A stretch of DNA of 56,000 bases. Source: Cryptomeria japonica. Its lineage: Eukaryota; Streptophyta; Pinopsida; Cupressales; Cupressaceae. The stretch lies in the NCBI RefSeq assembly GCF_030272615.1, contig NC_081411.1, positions 185,740,449 to 185,796,448 of the forward strand. The letters run 5' to 3'. The notes beneath the pieces were generated by a model. The model was not told the DNA's origin, ran no database searches, and saw only the letters and a program-made list of their open reading frames with translations. This document shows positions 1-12,459 of the stretch, one piece after another; the stretch's first letter is position 1; the number at the start of each line of letters is the position of its first letter. The position numbers and the translations under genes were made by a program.

Positions 1-1086
1 GAAAAATTGGAAAATATCAAACTTGAAGATGATCTAAAGGCTGCTCAGGATATTATTCAAGCACTTCAAGAGAATCTTACTATTTCAAGAAACAAGAGAA
101 GAGAACTTTGTGAAAAGATGCAAAATGAGAATGATGAAAAAGAAACTCTTAATGATGTGATAAACAAGCTGAAGCAAGAGAATATGACAACAAAGAATGA
201 GATGCAGGATATGACTATGAGATTTTGTAAAGAAATTGAAGATAGAAAGAAGAATGGAGAAGATTTGACTAGAAGACTAAGTGATGCTGCAAATGAGAAC
301 ACAAGACTTAGCTATGAAAATGATTTGTTGAAGACAGATCTGATGCACACTCAGAATGACTCAAATGAACTGCTGAGGCAGAAAGAAGTCTTAGAAAGAG
401 AACTAGATACTGCAAATCAACATGAAGAAAAATTCAAGAAAAGCTCAGAGGAACTTGGTAACCTACTGAAGAATCAAAAACCTAAAGGTGACACTTCTAG
501 AATTGGCTTTGAAGTTGGTGAAAGCTCTGGTATTGCAAACACACAGGATCATAGCAAACCGGTAAGACAACCTACTGCTTATAAATTCAATGACAAATGA
601 TTTAACTGTAATAAGTATGGTCATAGAGAATATGAATGTAGATCTAGAAACTATCAGAATACCAATGCACCCACCAGTCATTGTTCAAAATGCAACAAAG
701 TTGGTCATAATTCTGAGAATTGCAGAATGAATGTGAGATGTTATGTTTGTGGAAGATTTGGACACTTATCTAATCAATGCAGAACACAAACCAACATACG
801 TTATGGAAAGGTTATTTAGAGAAATAATGTGACTTGTTATGCATGTAACAAAATTGGGCATATTGCTAAATTTTGTAGAAGCAAGTCCTCACTGGCAGAC
901 AACAAAGGTCCTAGTTTGAAAGGTAAAGAAAAAGTTGAAGAGGTTAAGCAAGAATTTTCAAAACAATGGATCAGGAAATCAGAATTGAATGTGGATAGGA
1001 ATACTCCTCCATCGGTAGAACCAAGCAACACTCCACCAGTAGAATAGAGTAGCACTCCATAGGCAGAAGTCTCTTCATCAAATTGA
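1..1086 (+). pseudogene. ORF1 of element A: coiled-coil, zinc-knuckle Gag-like protein (decayed)
   Basis: One frame runs from the window edge to a TGA at 1084-1086, broken by stops near 598, 817, 1045 and 1063. The first ~150 residues are rich in K, E, N and L with heptad-like spacing, typical of a coiled coil. CCHC zinc knuckles (CX2CX4HX4C) follow: CSKCNKVGHNSENC, CYVCGRFGHLSNQC and CYACNKIGHIAKFC, preceded by a damaged one (FNCNKYGHREYEC). Zinc knuckles imply an RNA-binding, nucleocapsid-like role. I see no clear capsid domain in the part present. The stop between the third and fourth knuckle is shared with copy B. The N-terminus lies outside the window; copy B suggests only some 35 residues are missing. 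Confidence 0.8.
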
Positions 1087-1238
1087 AGAAATTTCTTTGA
1101 GGGTTTGGCAATCAATGAGACATATGCTATTATTCCCTCGGTTGATGGTAATAAGTTGAAATTACTTCTATACCAATAGTTATGTTAAGTGATTACTTAA
1201 TCGACAGGCATTAAATGTGGTAGTTGGTAGATTGACAT

Positions 1239-1244
1239 TATAAA
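1239..1244 (+). promoter_or_regulatory. Internal TATA box upstream of ORF2 (element A)
   Basis: TATAAA lies 150 bp before the ORF2 ATG at 1389. The same hexamer occurs at 149 bp in copies B (43979-43974) and E (55783-55778), within otherwise diverged spacer. Conserved sequence and spacing suggest an internal promoter making a separate ORF2 transcript. No transcript evidence is available. Confidence 0.6.
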
Positions 1245-1388
1245 TTAATGTTTTTGGCTCCATTTCACTTCACCAAGCATTCAAACATTCAAAGAGCGCA
1301 AAATTTCTAGAGCTAAGGCATTTCGAGCAAAGAGGCAAAGCATTTCAATGATCAATCCTTCCAAAGGTAGAAAAAGGTATTTATAATC

Positions 1389-4300
1389 ATGGCATCCTCT
1401 TCTGTACCTGAATTCATAGCAAACCCTACTATGGTCAAGGTAATCAAATGCCCTAGGCTTGTATTTTAGTTAGTTCCTGAGATAGCTAAAAAGGATGACA
1501 ATGTAGGTGCTTTTTCCCAAATTCCCAAAGGAGTTGTTTATGCAGAAGACCCTAGAATTTATATCCATTGCCATATAGAAGAATTAGGAGATGAAGAAGT
1601 CAAGAACATGTACAAATTTTTCATATGTGATGACTCTGGAAATGTAAAACCTGAACACAAGATTGTTGAAACCCTAGGATTCACAGAAATCCTCTGCATT
1701 CTAGAATTCCTCAAGGAAGTAATAAGGATAGTATTGAGCAGGGTACATGGAGAATTCTTTTGGCTAGATTCAATTCATAAAATTACCAAGGAAGTTGTGA
1801 AAGCTGTAACAGGGTTAAGTTCCACCAGTAATAGAGCAGACAAGACAAAGAAGGTCTCAAATGACCTGGTAATAAACCTAACTGGTGCAACATCCGACAA
1901 AAGGTCTCTAAGGGTTAATGATGTGACTGATATAAATGTGAGATTTGTTAGCATGATTTTAGGTTACAAAGAAACACATGCAAACTGACTTAACTCAGTT
2001 TCTAGTTTATGCATAAAAAGTGCACATGATATGGTTAAGGATAATGTAAAAATTGATGTATGTGAATGGCTAAAGGATGAATTGATTGACAATTTAGGGA
2101 AAATCAAGAAGGATAAGAAAGGAACATTTAGATTTGGTAACTTACTTGTATTCTTAATGCTACACATAACCAAATAGGTGCCCGGTATAGGTATCAAGAA
2201 CCTTGGATTTGACATACCAGTAGGAAAGCAGTTATTAGACTTGTTCAACAACATGGGTGAAAACAAGGAAAAGAATATCAATGAGTATTTTCAAGCACTA
2301 AAGGCCAGAATGAACAAAAGAGTCAGACTGTCACAGAAAATTGTAAACAAATACAAAGATGATATATGTTTTGTGATTAAAAAGGATGAGATCTAGATGG
2401 AAGTAGTTATCCCAAGAACAATTTGGGTTACTGAAATGGGTTATGAGACTGATGACCACATCATTGAAACATATGCTAAAGCACTTCTGGAAGCACCAAA
2501 TGAACCTAAGGAAGAAATATTTGGTAGTGTTGAGACCATTGAAAGCCAAATTCAATATAAGAAGAGAGTAAAGAAAGTAGAAGCAATAGTGAGGAGAGGT
2601 TCAAGGTAGGCTAAGGCTATAAAAGAAGATGTACTGAAACAAACTGGTATCACTGAAGATGAGTTATAGGCTCAACAACCAAAAACTCACCTTTCACCAG
2701 TAGCAACTTCTTCAGAGAGTGACATGCCCGTTGAATTCAAAAGATTTGTAAGGAAAAGACAACCTTCATCGGTATCCACACCCTCACCTAGAAGAACTAG
2801 ACAAAAACAATAGGTAGTGAGGTCTCTGGTAAAGAAGACAATTACAAAGAAAAAGCTAACACCTAAGAAGAAAAGGACTCAATAGAATATTTCTCTGATT
2901 GACAGACTGTTGGATGAAATCACAAAAGAAGGAAAACTCAAGAACATAGAAAAATTATATGATACACTATCAGCAGATGAGAAAGAACAAGTTGAAAATA
3001 GTGTTATTTTACACCAAGATATCTATAAGAAGTTTTTGATGGAAGTTGTAGATGAACTACCAGATGAATTATTCAAGAGACTAGAAGCAAGAAGACAATT
3101 TGTTGTAGAACTTGACAAGAAAATCAAAATTGAAAAATTACTTGTTGTCTACCCAGTCAACTCTCCAAAAGGAATAGATAATTTAATTGCAAAAGCCAAC
3201 CGGTCAGTATTCTCTACTGCACATCAACATATTGCACTAATGGCAGGAAGAGTAAAAGAGGTAATAGAAGAAATAGGAAATGGATGGGATATATTCCTTG
3301 TGGAGAAGGAAAAACAGGAAGAGTACAAGAACCCCAAGCCTATCAAAGTCTATCAAAAGGACAAAGAGAAGGGTAAAGGAAAGGTTGGTGGACCTCCTAG
3401 TATCAAAATAAAAGATAACTTATCCCCACTGCCTCTGATTACTACACCGGTAACAACAACAGAAGATCAACCGATGGATGACAGTATGGATGTATCACAA
3501 GAGGACACTAATCCAAATTCAGAGATACTATACACAGTTGATGTTGATACTCAAAAGGTCAACATTGTAGTAGATAAAGACACAACCGATAAGATTGACA
3601 TGGCTAGTGAGCAACTGGCAACTGACAACATTGATAAAACTTAAGGAAAAGTTGAAGATGATAGCACAGGGAAATAGACAGAGACTGGAACAAATCAACA
3701 AATAGAAAGACAAACAGAGCAACAGGCCCTGGAATAGGAACAGGTTCATGTGGAAACAGTGCCACTGACAATAGGAGAGAAACAAAAACCCTTGCTTAAG
3801 GAAATGGAAACATAGACTAACCTACCAAAATTTAGAATGTTGGTTCATCCTCAGCAAATTACAAATCAACCAATGTAACTGAAGTTCTTTTAGATTCTTT
3901 GAAGAAAATAACTGATTGTAGTTCACAAGCTTATAAAGCTATAGATGACACAATCCCAATTTTGAGGATGATAGCTCCTAAATGCAACATAGATAATATA
4001 TATTCTTTAAGTCAACTTGACACTTTGTTGAAGTATATTACTGACAACACAGTGACACTTGAGCAAATAAAGGAATAGGCATTCAAAGACAGGTTGGAAA
4101 CTGAAAAACAAAAAATTCTTTGAGGATCAAATAAAGAAGTGTACTAGGGAATTTGACACACTTCTACCAGAACTATGTAACATATTGAAGGAATGTAAAA
4201 CTCTGTACAAAGATACTTGCAAGACAAACTTTTTGATAGTGGACATAGATAAGAAAATGAGCAAGGCACAAGAAGAAATTAATAAACTTGCTAATAACTT

Positions 4301-4664
4301 TGTTAATTCACCTGATACATTATCAGTTTTTGAGCAAAAGATAATAGGTTTTGAGGAAGAGTTACTGAAGCTAGAGAGAGAAAAGGAGAGAATAATAAAC
4401 AAGGCTAAGAATCTGAGACTAAGAATAAGTCCCAGACTGGACTATCTAGCATTCTTGAGAAAGGAAATATCTGAGGCATTAGTACAAGGATAGAAAACAT
4501 CAGCAGAGCATATGCAGCAACTCATTGGTACAGTTCAAAGAATAGAGGCAGCAATAAAAGATAGTAAGAATTTTATGGAAAGCATAAATTTGGTTTTGGC
4601 AGATCTCTTTCAAATTATAATCACCCAGTTACAAGGTTGAGGCAAAAAACTACAACTCTATTGA
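1389..4664 (+). pseudogene. ORF2 of element A: large protein of unknown function (decayed)
   Basis: Starts MASSSVPEF, as in the sister copies (MASSSRPEF, MASSSALEF). The reading frame can be followed to about 4664 through many in-frame stops, mostly TAG, and at least two frameshifts (near 3800-3880 and near 4105-4115). Recognisable blocks shared with B and E are VHGEFFWLDSIHKITKE, a VCEWLKDELIDNL block, KKGTFRFGNLLV, a basic K/R-rich stretch near 2730-2890 and a C-terminal coiled-coil region after 4185. No family is recognised: no transmembrane segment, DDE triad or reverse-transcriptase motif. Some stops correspond to Q, R or W codons in the sisters, fitting transition-type decay. ORF2 lies next to the 3' LTR, where some copia-type elements carry an extra gene. 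Confidence 0.75.
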
Positions 4665-4692
4665 CACCTTGACAACCTTTGTCATTGATGCC

Positions 4693-4820
4693 AAAGGGGG
4701 AGTAGTAGTATGAGAAAATAATCAGCAAAAGACTTATCTGCTTAGGGGGAGCTCACATATTTTTGGATCACAAGTTTTGGAATTTTCTCATGAGCATTGC
4801 CATCAATGCCAAAGGGGGAG
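4693..4820 (+). other. Duplicated polypurine tract (element A)
   Basis: AAAGGGGGAG occurs at 4693-4702 and again at 4811-4820, each preceded by a form of CATTGATGCC or CATCAATGCC. The second abuts the 3' LTR (4823) and is the expected plus-strand primer. A paired tract is also present, less perfectly, in copies B and E. Repeated polypurine tracts are reported for Sirevirus-type copia elements. Confidence 0.7.
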
Positions 4821-4822
4821 AT

Positions 4823-5632
4823 TGTTGGCATATGCACACTCTAATGAGACATTGTAGGTGATTGAAAGTTTTGTCATTCATGGCAACCTTACAATCCTAT
4901 GACACCGACAAGGCATTCCACCGGCACTAGCAAGATCAGACTCTACACTGGCACTCACATCACCAACACCGACAGTGAAAGGAAGCATACTGACACAAAA
5001 GCCGATAGGATTTTTGTTATTCATATATTTTGTTTATTATTGTAAAATCTTTGTAAGCCGACTTGGCAAGCTATAAAATGACTCTTATATAAGAGAGATC
5101 ATTGTAGAACATTTGTAATGAAGTAAGAAGAATATAATTAGGAGAAATAAGGCAGACCTATTATGCAAATTATAGGTTAAGGGTTTATGTAAGAAGAAGA
5201 GCAGAAACCGATACTGGATCTAGCATTATAGATGCTATTTTGAAGCAGTACAAGACACTAGATTTATATAATCCATTTTGTAAGTCAGTGAGACTTCCTA
5301 TTTTGTATTTGAGTAGTGAGCTCTAGCCAGTTGGCCTTCTTGCATGTGCAAGCCCCTCTTGTAGCAGTAATATTCTCTTATTGGCCAGTAAGTGAATATT
5401 GTGGGTCACAAATCCCACTAAAGTTTTTCCCACACCGGGTTTCCTCGTTAAATCCTTGTGTTATGGTGTGTTTTTCATGTGGTTGTTTTTATCTCTATTT
5501 ATTGCATTACTTTTTGCTTACCGGTACTTAGTATTAATATGCTCTACATGTTTTAAGTTAAGAAAATCTTATAACCGGTTAGATACTGATTCACCCCCCC
5601 CCCTCCTCTCAGTATCTGTGGGAATCCTAACA
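4823..5632 (+). repeat. 3' LTR of element A
   Basis: 810 bp, starting TGTTGGCATATGC and ending GGGAATCCTAACA, directly after the polypurine tract. It matches LTRs at 45306-46090, 51166-51953 and the split LTR at 23184-23645 plus 39914-40229. A TATAAAA at 5072-5078 is the likely LTR promoter. The right flank AGACC (5633-5637) is half of a possible target duplication whose partner is outside the window. Confidence 0.88.
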
Positions 5633-7419
5633 AGACCAAAATTCATAAACTTTTTCACAAAGTGAGAAATCAATTCTACATGGTCATACGCTGATATGCT
5701 TGGACTAGATCCAGATTTATTAACGCATCATTTGATAGTTAAACTGGGAGAAAAGCCAGTGAAACAAAAATTAAGAAAGATGCATCCACAAGTGGCATTA
5801 TTAGTAAAGGTGGAGCTTGAAAAATTGTTGGATTTCATATTCATACGACCAATTGATTATCTTGAATGGATCTCCAGCTTAGTACTAGTTAGTAAGCCAT
5901 ATCCCAACATCAAAATATGTATATATTTTAGAGAGATCAATAAATATTATCCTAAGGATGACTTTCCATTACCAAAAATAGACCTGATGGTAGATCTCAC
6001 AGCAGGTCATGTGATGTTATCTTTGATGGATGGATTCTCTAGCTACAATCAAATAAAAATCACATCTGAGGATCAGCACAAAACAACATTTACTTGTCCC
6101 TGGGGAACTTTCTACTGGAATTTCATGGCCTTCGGGCTAAAGAATGCAGGTGCTACATACCAATGAGCCATGACTACTTTTTTTCATGATCTTATGCATG
6201 TAACTGTAGAAGATTATATGGATGAACTCTTGGGAAAATCAATTGATAGAGACACACATTTGGACATTCTTTCAGTAATCTTTGATCGGTTGCAAAAATA
6301 AAAAGTGAGACTAAATAAAAAGAAATGTGTCTTTGGAGTAACCTCTAGGAAGCTCTTTGGATACATTATTTCAAAAAGAGGAATTGAAGATGATCCAAAA
6401 AAAGTCAAAGCGATATTAGAAATGCCACCTCCAAGAAATATAAGTCAACTTTGATCTTTACAAGGAAGACTCTAGTCCATACGAAGATCCATAGCACAAC
6501 ATGTGGATAAATGTCAATCCTTTTCAGTACTTGCTACAAAAAAACATGAAATTGAAATGGGATGATAATTGTCAACATGATTTTTAGATACTCAAAGATT
6601 ATCTTTTGAATCCACTAGTCTTGATGCCACCGGTTCCAGAACAACCCCTATTACTCTACATATCAGCTACACCAACAACACTAGGGGCACTCTTGGTGCA
6701 ACAAGATGTTGAAGGCAAAGAAAAGGTAGTATATTATATTAGTTGTACTTTGGCCGGTTATGAGCTTAACTACACACCAATTGAGCATGTGTGTCTTGTT
6801 GTGGTTTTTGCTTTGCAAAAATTATGACATTACATGCTAACTCATAAAACTAAGTTGGTTGCAAGGATCGATCCATTGAAGTATCTTCTCAAAAAGGTGA
6901 TGCTTACTAGCAGACTAGCCAAATGGGTGATGATCTTGAGTGAATTTGACATTGAATATGTGGACAAAAAAGAAATAAAGGGACAAGCTATCGTAGGTCA
7001 GTTAGCAGATGCACCCATGATAGATGATACTCCTCTAATTTCAAAATTTTCAGATGAATCCATCTTGGTGGTATCACACACAAAGCCTTGGAAATTGTAC
7101 TTTGATGACTCATACATGTTGCATGGTGTAGGAGCTAGCATCCTCTTTATCACACCTCAAGGGGAGTCCATTCCAAAATCATACCAATTGTCAATTCCTT
7201 GCACTAAAAATATAACAGAATATGAGGCATTAACAATTGGATTATGAATTGCAGTTCAGTGGAAAATCTAGGAACTTCATGTTTTTGGGGAATCTCAACT
7301 TGTAATTCATCAAGCAACCAATGATTACCAAACAAGGATGAAAAAATAATGGTTTACAAGAGAATGGTAGATGAATTCAAGCAATATTTCATAAAGATAA
7401 CCTTTGAGCAGATACCAAG
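5633..7419 (+). pseudogene. Ty3/gypsy Tat-type pol fragment (element P): RT and RNase H remnants
   Basis: Aligns with C's pol from about 31042 to 32830. It starts in the region just upstream of RT, runs through reverse transcriptase (CPWGTFYWNFMAFGLKNAGATYQ) and RNase H, and is cut at the motif corresponding to EQIPREQNRAADA. The RT active site, YVDD in C, is YMDE here, so the second catalytic Asp is lost. There are several stops and at least one frameshift. Element A interrupts it on the left. A minus-strand LTR (element G) inserted at 7420, after CCAAG, on the right. It is the oldest layer in the window; both of its ends lie outside. Confidence 0.9.
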
Positions 7420-8125
7420 TGTTTATGATAAAAATGGAAACAATAATATTGAAAGACTGAAATAGATTCAACCACAAAACCCTAGCCTAACAACAACAAA
7501 GATCCACCATAACATATGAAGATTACCTAAGACAATGTAAATCAACAAAATCACAAAGATTATACCATCACATGTCCAATAGGGTTTGAATCTCCATTCT
7601 TCCTATCTCCATTGATCTTGCTTGATATATTTTCTCTTAGATTTTATGTGTGCACAAGAGCTCAACAAAGAATGAAATGTTGTTGATAGCTTGATCACAT
7701 ATGAAAGGTTGAATGCTAGTCGGGGAGGATCCATAATGAAGGAGAGTATCCTCTTATATAGAGAACACTATAAGAGATGGAGGGATAAGATTGAGAGGTG
7801 TAAAAGATAAATGGCCGGCTATAATTAGAGGGTAGGTAGAAGAAATAAGAAAATAATAAGAGGGTAGGTAGTGTAAGAATTAAGAGATGAATGACATATG
7901 TCATAGGTAGAAAAGGTTAATGAATTAATTAAATAAATAAAGATTTATTTAATTAATAGAAGAAGTGGGATCAATTGAATAAATAAGATATTTATTTAAA
8001 TTAGGAAAAGGGTTATTTAAATAAATAAAAGTATTTATTTAAATGAGAAAAAAGGCTAGAAGAGGATAAATGAATTAATTAAATAAATAAATAAATAAAA
8101 TTAATTAGATAGGACAATTTTAGGT
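7420..8125 (-). repeat. 3' LTR of element G (minus strand)
   Basis: The reverse complement resembles C's LTR: its end matches the C LTR end (the stretch with GTCTTTCAAT and ATTGTT), and its start matches the C LTR opening near GACAATTTT at about 8113-8121. The middle carries the same AT-rich TTAATTAAATAAAT blocks. TATATAAG (7760-7753, minus) is a likely promoter. The outer end starts TG at 7420. The inner border is blurred, near 8125. CCAAG at 7415-7419 is the left half of a probable target duplication. Confidence 0.78.
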
Positions 8126-8127
8126 AG

Positions 8128-10005
8128 GTTAATAAATGCTGGAGTCATGGGAGAGATTTCCTTTGACTCAGAGTTTGTGAGTAGAGCTGACATTTGAGAA
8201 TAGAGAAGCAATTGAGGCTATGGGATTATGATACATTATGTATGTGTCTGAGTTTTGGGCAAACATGGGATTGCTGACTGCATTAGCTGAGAGATGGCAA
8301 TCAGATACATGCACTTTTCATTTGCCAATGGGTGAGATTACAGTCACCTTAGAGGATGTATACAGGATACTGAGGATATGAATCGATGGGGAGTTTATTC
8401 CTTACAATCGAGAGGGAGACAGGGATGGACTGATATAAGTATTTTAGGATCTACAACTAGAGATGAGGGTAGGACATGTGGCTTGGGACACTATGACAAT
8501 GACAAGATTGGTGCTACTGATGGTGCTAGCAGAAGTGATCGGCAAGTTCCTATGAAAGGATAGGGTGACACAAGGGTTGTCTATGGGATGAGGGAGGACT
8601 TTGGTGGCCGAGCACAATAGGTTTTAATGGGGGTCATGTCTACTAGCACATGTGTATTATGAGCTGCATCAGTTTGTATATCATAGATCTATAGGATTAG
8701 GATGTAGAGTGACATTGTTGCAGGTATGGGCATATGAGCATTTGTCGGTTATACGCTCGATACACTTTAGAGTTAGGGGACATGGGCATAGTTATGTACA
8801 TTTGTATGTCATGATTACTTCTCAGCCACAGATTGGGAGGCTAGAGTATTGGTGTTGGGTTATTGATGAGGTAGAGAGTGTGGTATGGAGGCCTTACCAA
8901 GATTGTGAGGAGTGGGAGGATGATGCAGTGGAGCTATCATATGTATTCAGGAGTAGGTATCTGATAAAGAGAACACCATATGTGATTGAGTAGAAATTGA
9001 TTGATAGGGTATGCAAGCAATTCAGGAGGATACAATAGATGCCACGGGGGTTAGGGATGTATGCACTAATAGTGAGGGATCATGTGCATTTAGGGCCATT
9101 ATTGTCCTATCATCAGGCTATGACACAGATGTTAGAGATGGTTCTGATGTCTTGGGATATTTGGGCAGATGTGGAGGATGCAAGGATGGATGCAGAGTAC
9201 AATGCATATTGGGTAGAGCATCCATTTCCATGACTGATGGATCTAGGGGAGCTGATAGAGGGTGATGGTGGGGATGGTGGAGATGAGAGGGGGGATGGTA
9301 GAGGTACAGAGTAGCGGTGGAGGCGGGGAGCAGTGGTAGAGAGAAGAGTGGCTTAAAGGATAGATAGAGGAGAGGAGAGACATGTGCATGTAGTGAGGGG
9401 TAGGGGTGGATTGTCATTACATGTTCCAACAACACAAATTCCCACAATGGTACAAGGATAGGGACAGTGATAGGATTAGCCACATGAGAAGCCACAAGGA
9501 TAGGGTGAGGGGGGAGGAGATGAGGAGGATGAGCTATTATCCATGAGGGAGATCTGCCAAGGATAGGTAAATGAGATCTAGAATTTGGAGAGGGATGCCA
9601 CTAGGCTAAGGAGATAGCTAAGGGACACTGAAAAGGAGAGAGATAGGGCTATTCAATGCTATAGTGAGGCTGTGATAGTACCAAGGGTAGGGATGCAGAC
9701 AAAAAAGGACACAGGGGCCAGATATGCCAATGTTTTGTGGGAAGGGGAGGAGATATCCCATTGGAGAGACCTATACTATGGAGTAGTACCACTAGATCAG
9801 TGGGCTAGGAGCTTCTAGAGACCATTGTGGACTATGATGACCACTAGAGGGCGAGACATGAGACAAGCGTCTAGTGGTGGGATCTTGAGTCCTCCACCAT
9901 TACCAGATAGAGGGGGAAAGAGAAATGATCTTGGGGCGGGTCCTTCCAAGGCTCAGACTCTGTCGAGGGAATATGGCTCTAAGGGAGGGAGTTCATCATA
10001 GCCTT
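8128..10005 (+). pseudogene. Plant-mobile-domain antisense gene remnant of element G
   Basis: Lies antisense to G's gag-pol and aligns along its length with exon 2 of C's mobile-domain gene (37899-35950). The opening GGAGTCATGGGAGAG matches C's start of exon 2. Recognisable stretches include GKHGIAD, YYELHQFVYHRSIGLGCRVTLLQVWAYEHL near 8655-8745, RPYQDCEEWEDDAVELSYVFRSRYLI near 8890-8960, and a C-terminal region with charged, coiled-coil-like sequence. Frames shift several times and stops are frequent. Unlike C, it abuts the LTR at once: the promoter, first exon and intron of C's gene have no counterpart here. It gives the sister codons used to interpret C's stops. Confidence 0.75.
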
Positions 10006-11246
10006 AGAGGGCTCCCTATGTATCAGTGTTGTACCATTCTTTATGATGATGTAGACACCTTCAAGTGATTGTAGCCATATGTATTTTGACATTATTGTAT
10101 CATGACACTTATGATTTTATATATATTTATGAGATGATTCATCCTTGCGGCAACTATATGCATATGTACTTGTGTGATGTTGGTTTCTATGTGATGCTTA
10201 TGATATGGATGCAAGTAAGGACATGATGAAATGCAATATTTTTGTTCTTTTGTTGGGCTTATATGTTATGAAAATATAAATGTAATTGTATGAAATGAAA
10301 ATGAATATGATAATACAAATATGTACATAAGTATTTACATGATGAGAATGTAAAATGTGCTAACATGTGTTGTGTGCAGGATGTGATGCAATTGTGATAT
10401 CTATATGTATGTATGAAATACTAATATGTGGTAATGTAGGTGCAAACTACATTAAATGCAAATGTTTTTGTCATGTCATTATACTCTATCATGTGATAAT
10501 GGGCTACAGAGACTCAGAAAGGACAACAAAGGTCAATCAAGAAAGGGGGATGAAAGGTAGAGATATGGAAGTAAAAGAGATTCTTGTGCTATTATCATCA
10601 TTGAGCTTTAATATGGAAAATAGGTTATGACAATCAAGGTATATGTTTGACCTAGAAAGTCATTGTACCTATTTGCATGGAGATTAGATAGTCACAAACA
10701 AAGAATGCCCCAGTTCATACTAGACTCACAATGTCTTCATATCCTTGGACATGTGATAGCATTACTATGAGATAAATCACAGACAACAAATAAAAATAGG
10801 TGATGATACCCCATCCTCGCGTTTCTAGTCAAAGACATCCTGGAGATAAAATCTCTAGTCAAAGACATCTCAGAAAACCTAAAGACATGTCACCAAAAAG
10901 ATAAAATCAAAAGAAAACCACGACTCGACACCAACATCCACTATAGTCCTCAAGTTTAGTGTCTCTTGTCACTTGTATAAGTCTATTTGATTGTGGTCAC
11001 AATAATTTTGTTCACAAAAGGATAGATAGCACTGAACCATAATGTTGTTTGAGTCTGTTGAAAGATTTGATTTGTTAAAGCCTGTTGCTGCTAATTGCAT
11101 TTTATCTGAAAGTGATTGAATCCATGAAACTGATAGTTTATTGCAAAGAAGGTGGAACTTTATTGAGGATCTGTGATGTAAGTGTTTCTTTATTATGGAT
11201 TATGCACAGATAGAAATAAGAAAACTGGAAGAAACTGTACTCCTAG
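10006..11246 (+). other. Element G noncoding region between antisense gene and pol
   Basis: No gene. About 10650-11240 aligns with the reverse complement of C at about 34745-35400, including the words GATGTTGGTGTCGAG and GACAAGAGACACTAAACTTGAGG in reverse. The remainder, about 10080-10640, is AT-rich with ATATG and CATATG-like simple sequence, as is the equivalent part of C. It ends where D inserted. Confidence 0.7.
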
Positions 11247-12320
11247 TGTATTACCCTAAAAATGGTCATCTAAACCATGAGCCCCTAATCTTGACAACAT
11301 CACCAAGTTCCTAACTAAAGGCAATTAAATAAATCTTGAGCACATAATTAATCCTTTAATTATCAAATGTCACATGGCAAATTAATCAACCAATATTAAT
11401 TAAATATTTATTTAATTAATTAAATCATTCCAAGTAAATCATTTTAAACAATTATCTTATTTATTTTAATTAAATATCTTTTGTATATTTAATTAAATAA
11501 ATCAATTTTCCATTAAATCATCAAAAAGAGGAATTAATTTGGAAAATAAATAAAAATTGTCACAAATCTTCAAAAAAGGAAACAAATCAAGAAAGAGGAA
11601 TTGGAAATTATGAGCACAAATCTTCAAAAAAGGAATTAATTGAGCAAAAAAGAATTAAAAATTTGAGAAAAGAAATCAATTGGAGATAATCTTGAAAAAA
11701 ATAAATTAAAAATTGATAAATAATCTCAAAGAAAGCAATTAAAACAATTAAATATTAAAATTGAATGAAATAGAGAATAAATCAGCTTTTCTTGATTTTA
11801 TCTTAATTTTAGTTCAATTTCCTTTAAAATTGAGAAAAGCATCCAATCACATCAATTAACCTAGATTTTGCTTCCTCTCGGAAAATCTTGACCGCTCATC
11901 ATCATTTGATCTCAGCCTTTGGTTTCTTTTTGAATTTTCTATAAATTCAGGCTCTCATCTCTCATTCAAAAATCCTGGAGAATATATTGTTATTATGCTG
12001 ATTTGACTCTAGGTTCATTGAGAATATTGCATACATATTTAGATCATTTATCTCATTTATTGCTTAAATCTTGTTAGACTAATCATGCATCCATCTAGCA
12101 TTAATATCATGCATATAGATTAAAATCCTTCATCTTGGTGTTGTCTAGTCACTAGATTGCTTATACAAATCTGAGAGAAATCTTATACTCACATCTTTTA
12201 CAAGGCAATCGGTTGATTTCTTATGGTTTTCATATTCATGCTTATATCTATCTAACCATACATGTAATGACTTAATTGAAGTGTTGTGTCTTGCAGATAC
12301 AGATCTAGGTCCACTTTTCA
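11247..12320 (+). repeat. 5' LTR of element D
   Basis: Matches 20367-21458 throughout, with scattered substitutions and a small insertion in the 3' copy. It starts TGTATTACCC. The end is placed near TTTTCA at 12320, as the two copies diverge just beyond. AT-rich TTAATTAAATAAAT blocks fill the first third. TATAAAT at 11940-11946 is a plausible promoter. Confidence 0.87.
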
Positions 12321-12331
12321 CACCACATCTT

Positions 12332-12362
12332 TGGTGCCCACCATGGGGATCGAACCCATGAC
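12332..12362 (+). other. Primer binding site of element D, tRNA-Lys type, extended
   Basis: Begins TGGTGCCCACCATGGGG. From memory of plant tRNA-Lys(CUU), the usual 18-nt site is TGGCGCCCACCGTGGGGC; the similarity continues through the T-loop complement (TCGAACCC) for about 31 nt. The differences at three CpG positions are C-to-T or G-to-A changes. The tRNA identity is recalled, not searched. Confidence 0.75.
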
Positions 12363-12459
12363 TACAATATTTCTAATGTTTCTCAAATAAATTTAATGTT
12401 TGGTTTTTATAACTAGTAAACATGCGTTAAATTTGCAGATAAAAATCTTTCCTTTTTTT

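Larger units (their letters stand above)
1..5632 (+). mobile_element. Pol-less LTR retrotransposon, copy A (5' end outside window)
   Basis: Same family as the copies at 23184-46090 and 51166-56000, in plus orientation. In order it shows an ORF1 with coiled coil and zinc knuckles, an internal TATA box, a long ORF2, two purine-rich AAAGGGGGAG tracts and a terminal LTR beginning TGTTGG and ending CCTAACA. No reverse transcriptase, integrase or protease motif is visible anywhere in it. It interrupts a Tat-type pol gene, whose sequence resumes at 5633. The 5' LTR and primer site lie beyond the left edge. Both ORFs carry many stops, so this copy is dead. Superfamily placement (Ty1/copia, Sirevirus-like) rests on the repeated purine tract here and the initiator-Met-type primer site of the sister copy, and is tentative. 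Confidence 0.85.

Noticed and set aside
7420-8125. Solo LTR interpretation of the minus-strand LTR at 7420
   Set aside because: The sequence to its right continues as element G interior (antisense mobile-domain remnant), so it is a 3' LTR of a larger element.
12332-12365. Possible tRNA gene fragment (T-arm and acceptor-like sequence)
   Set aside because: It is the complement of a tRNA 3' half directly after an LTR; no D-arm or anticodon arm follows. It is a primer binding site.
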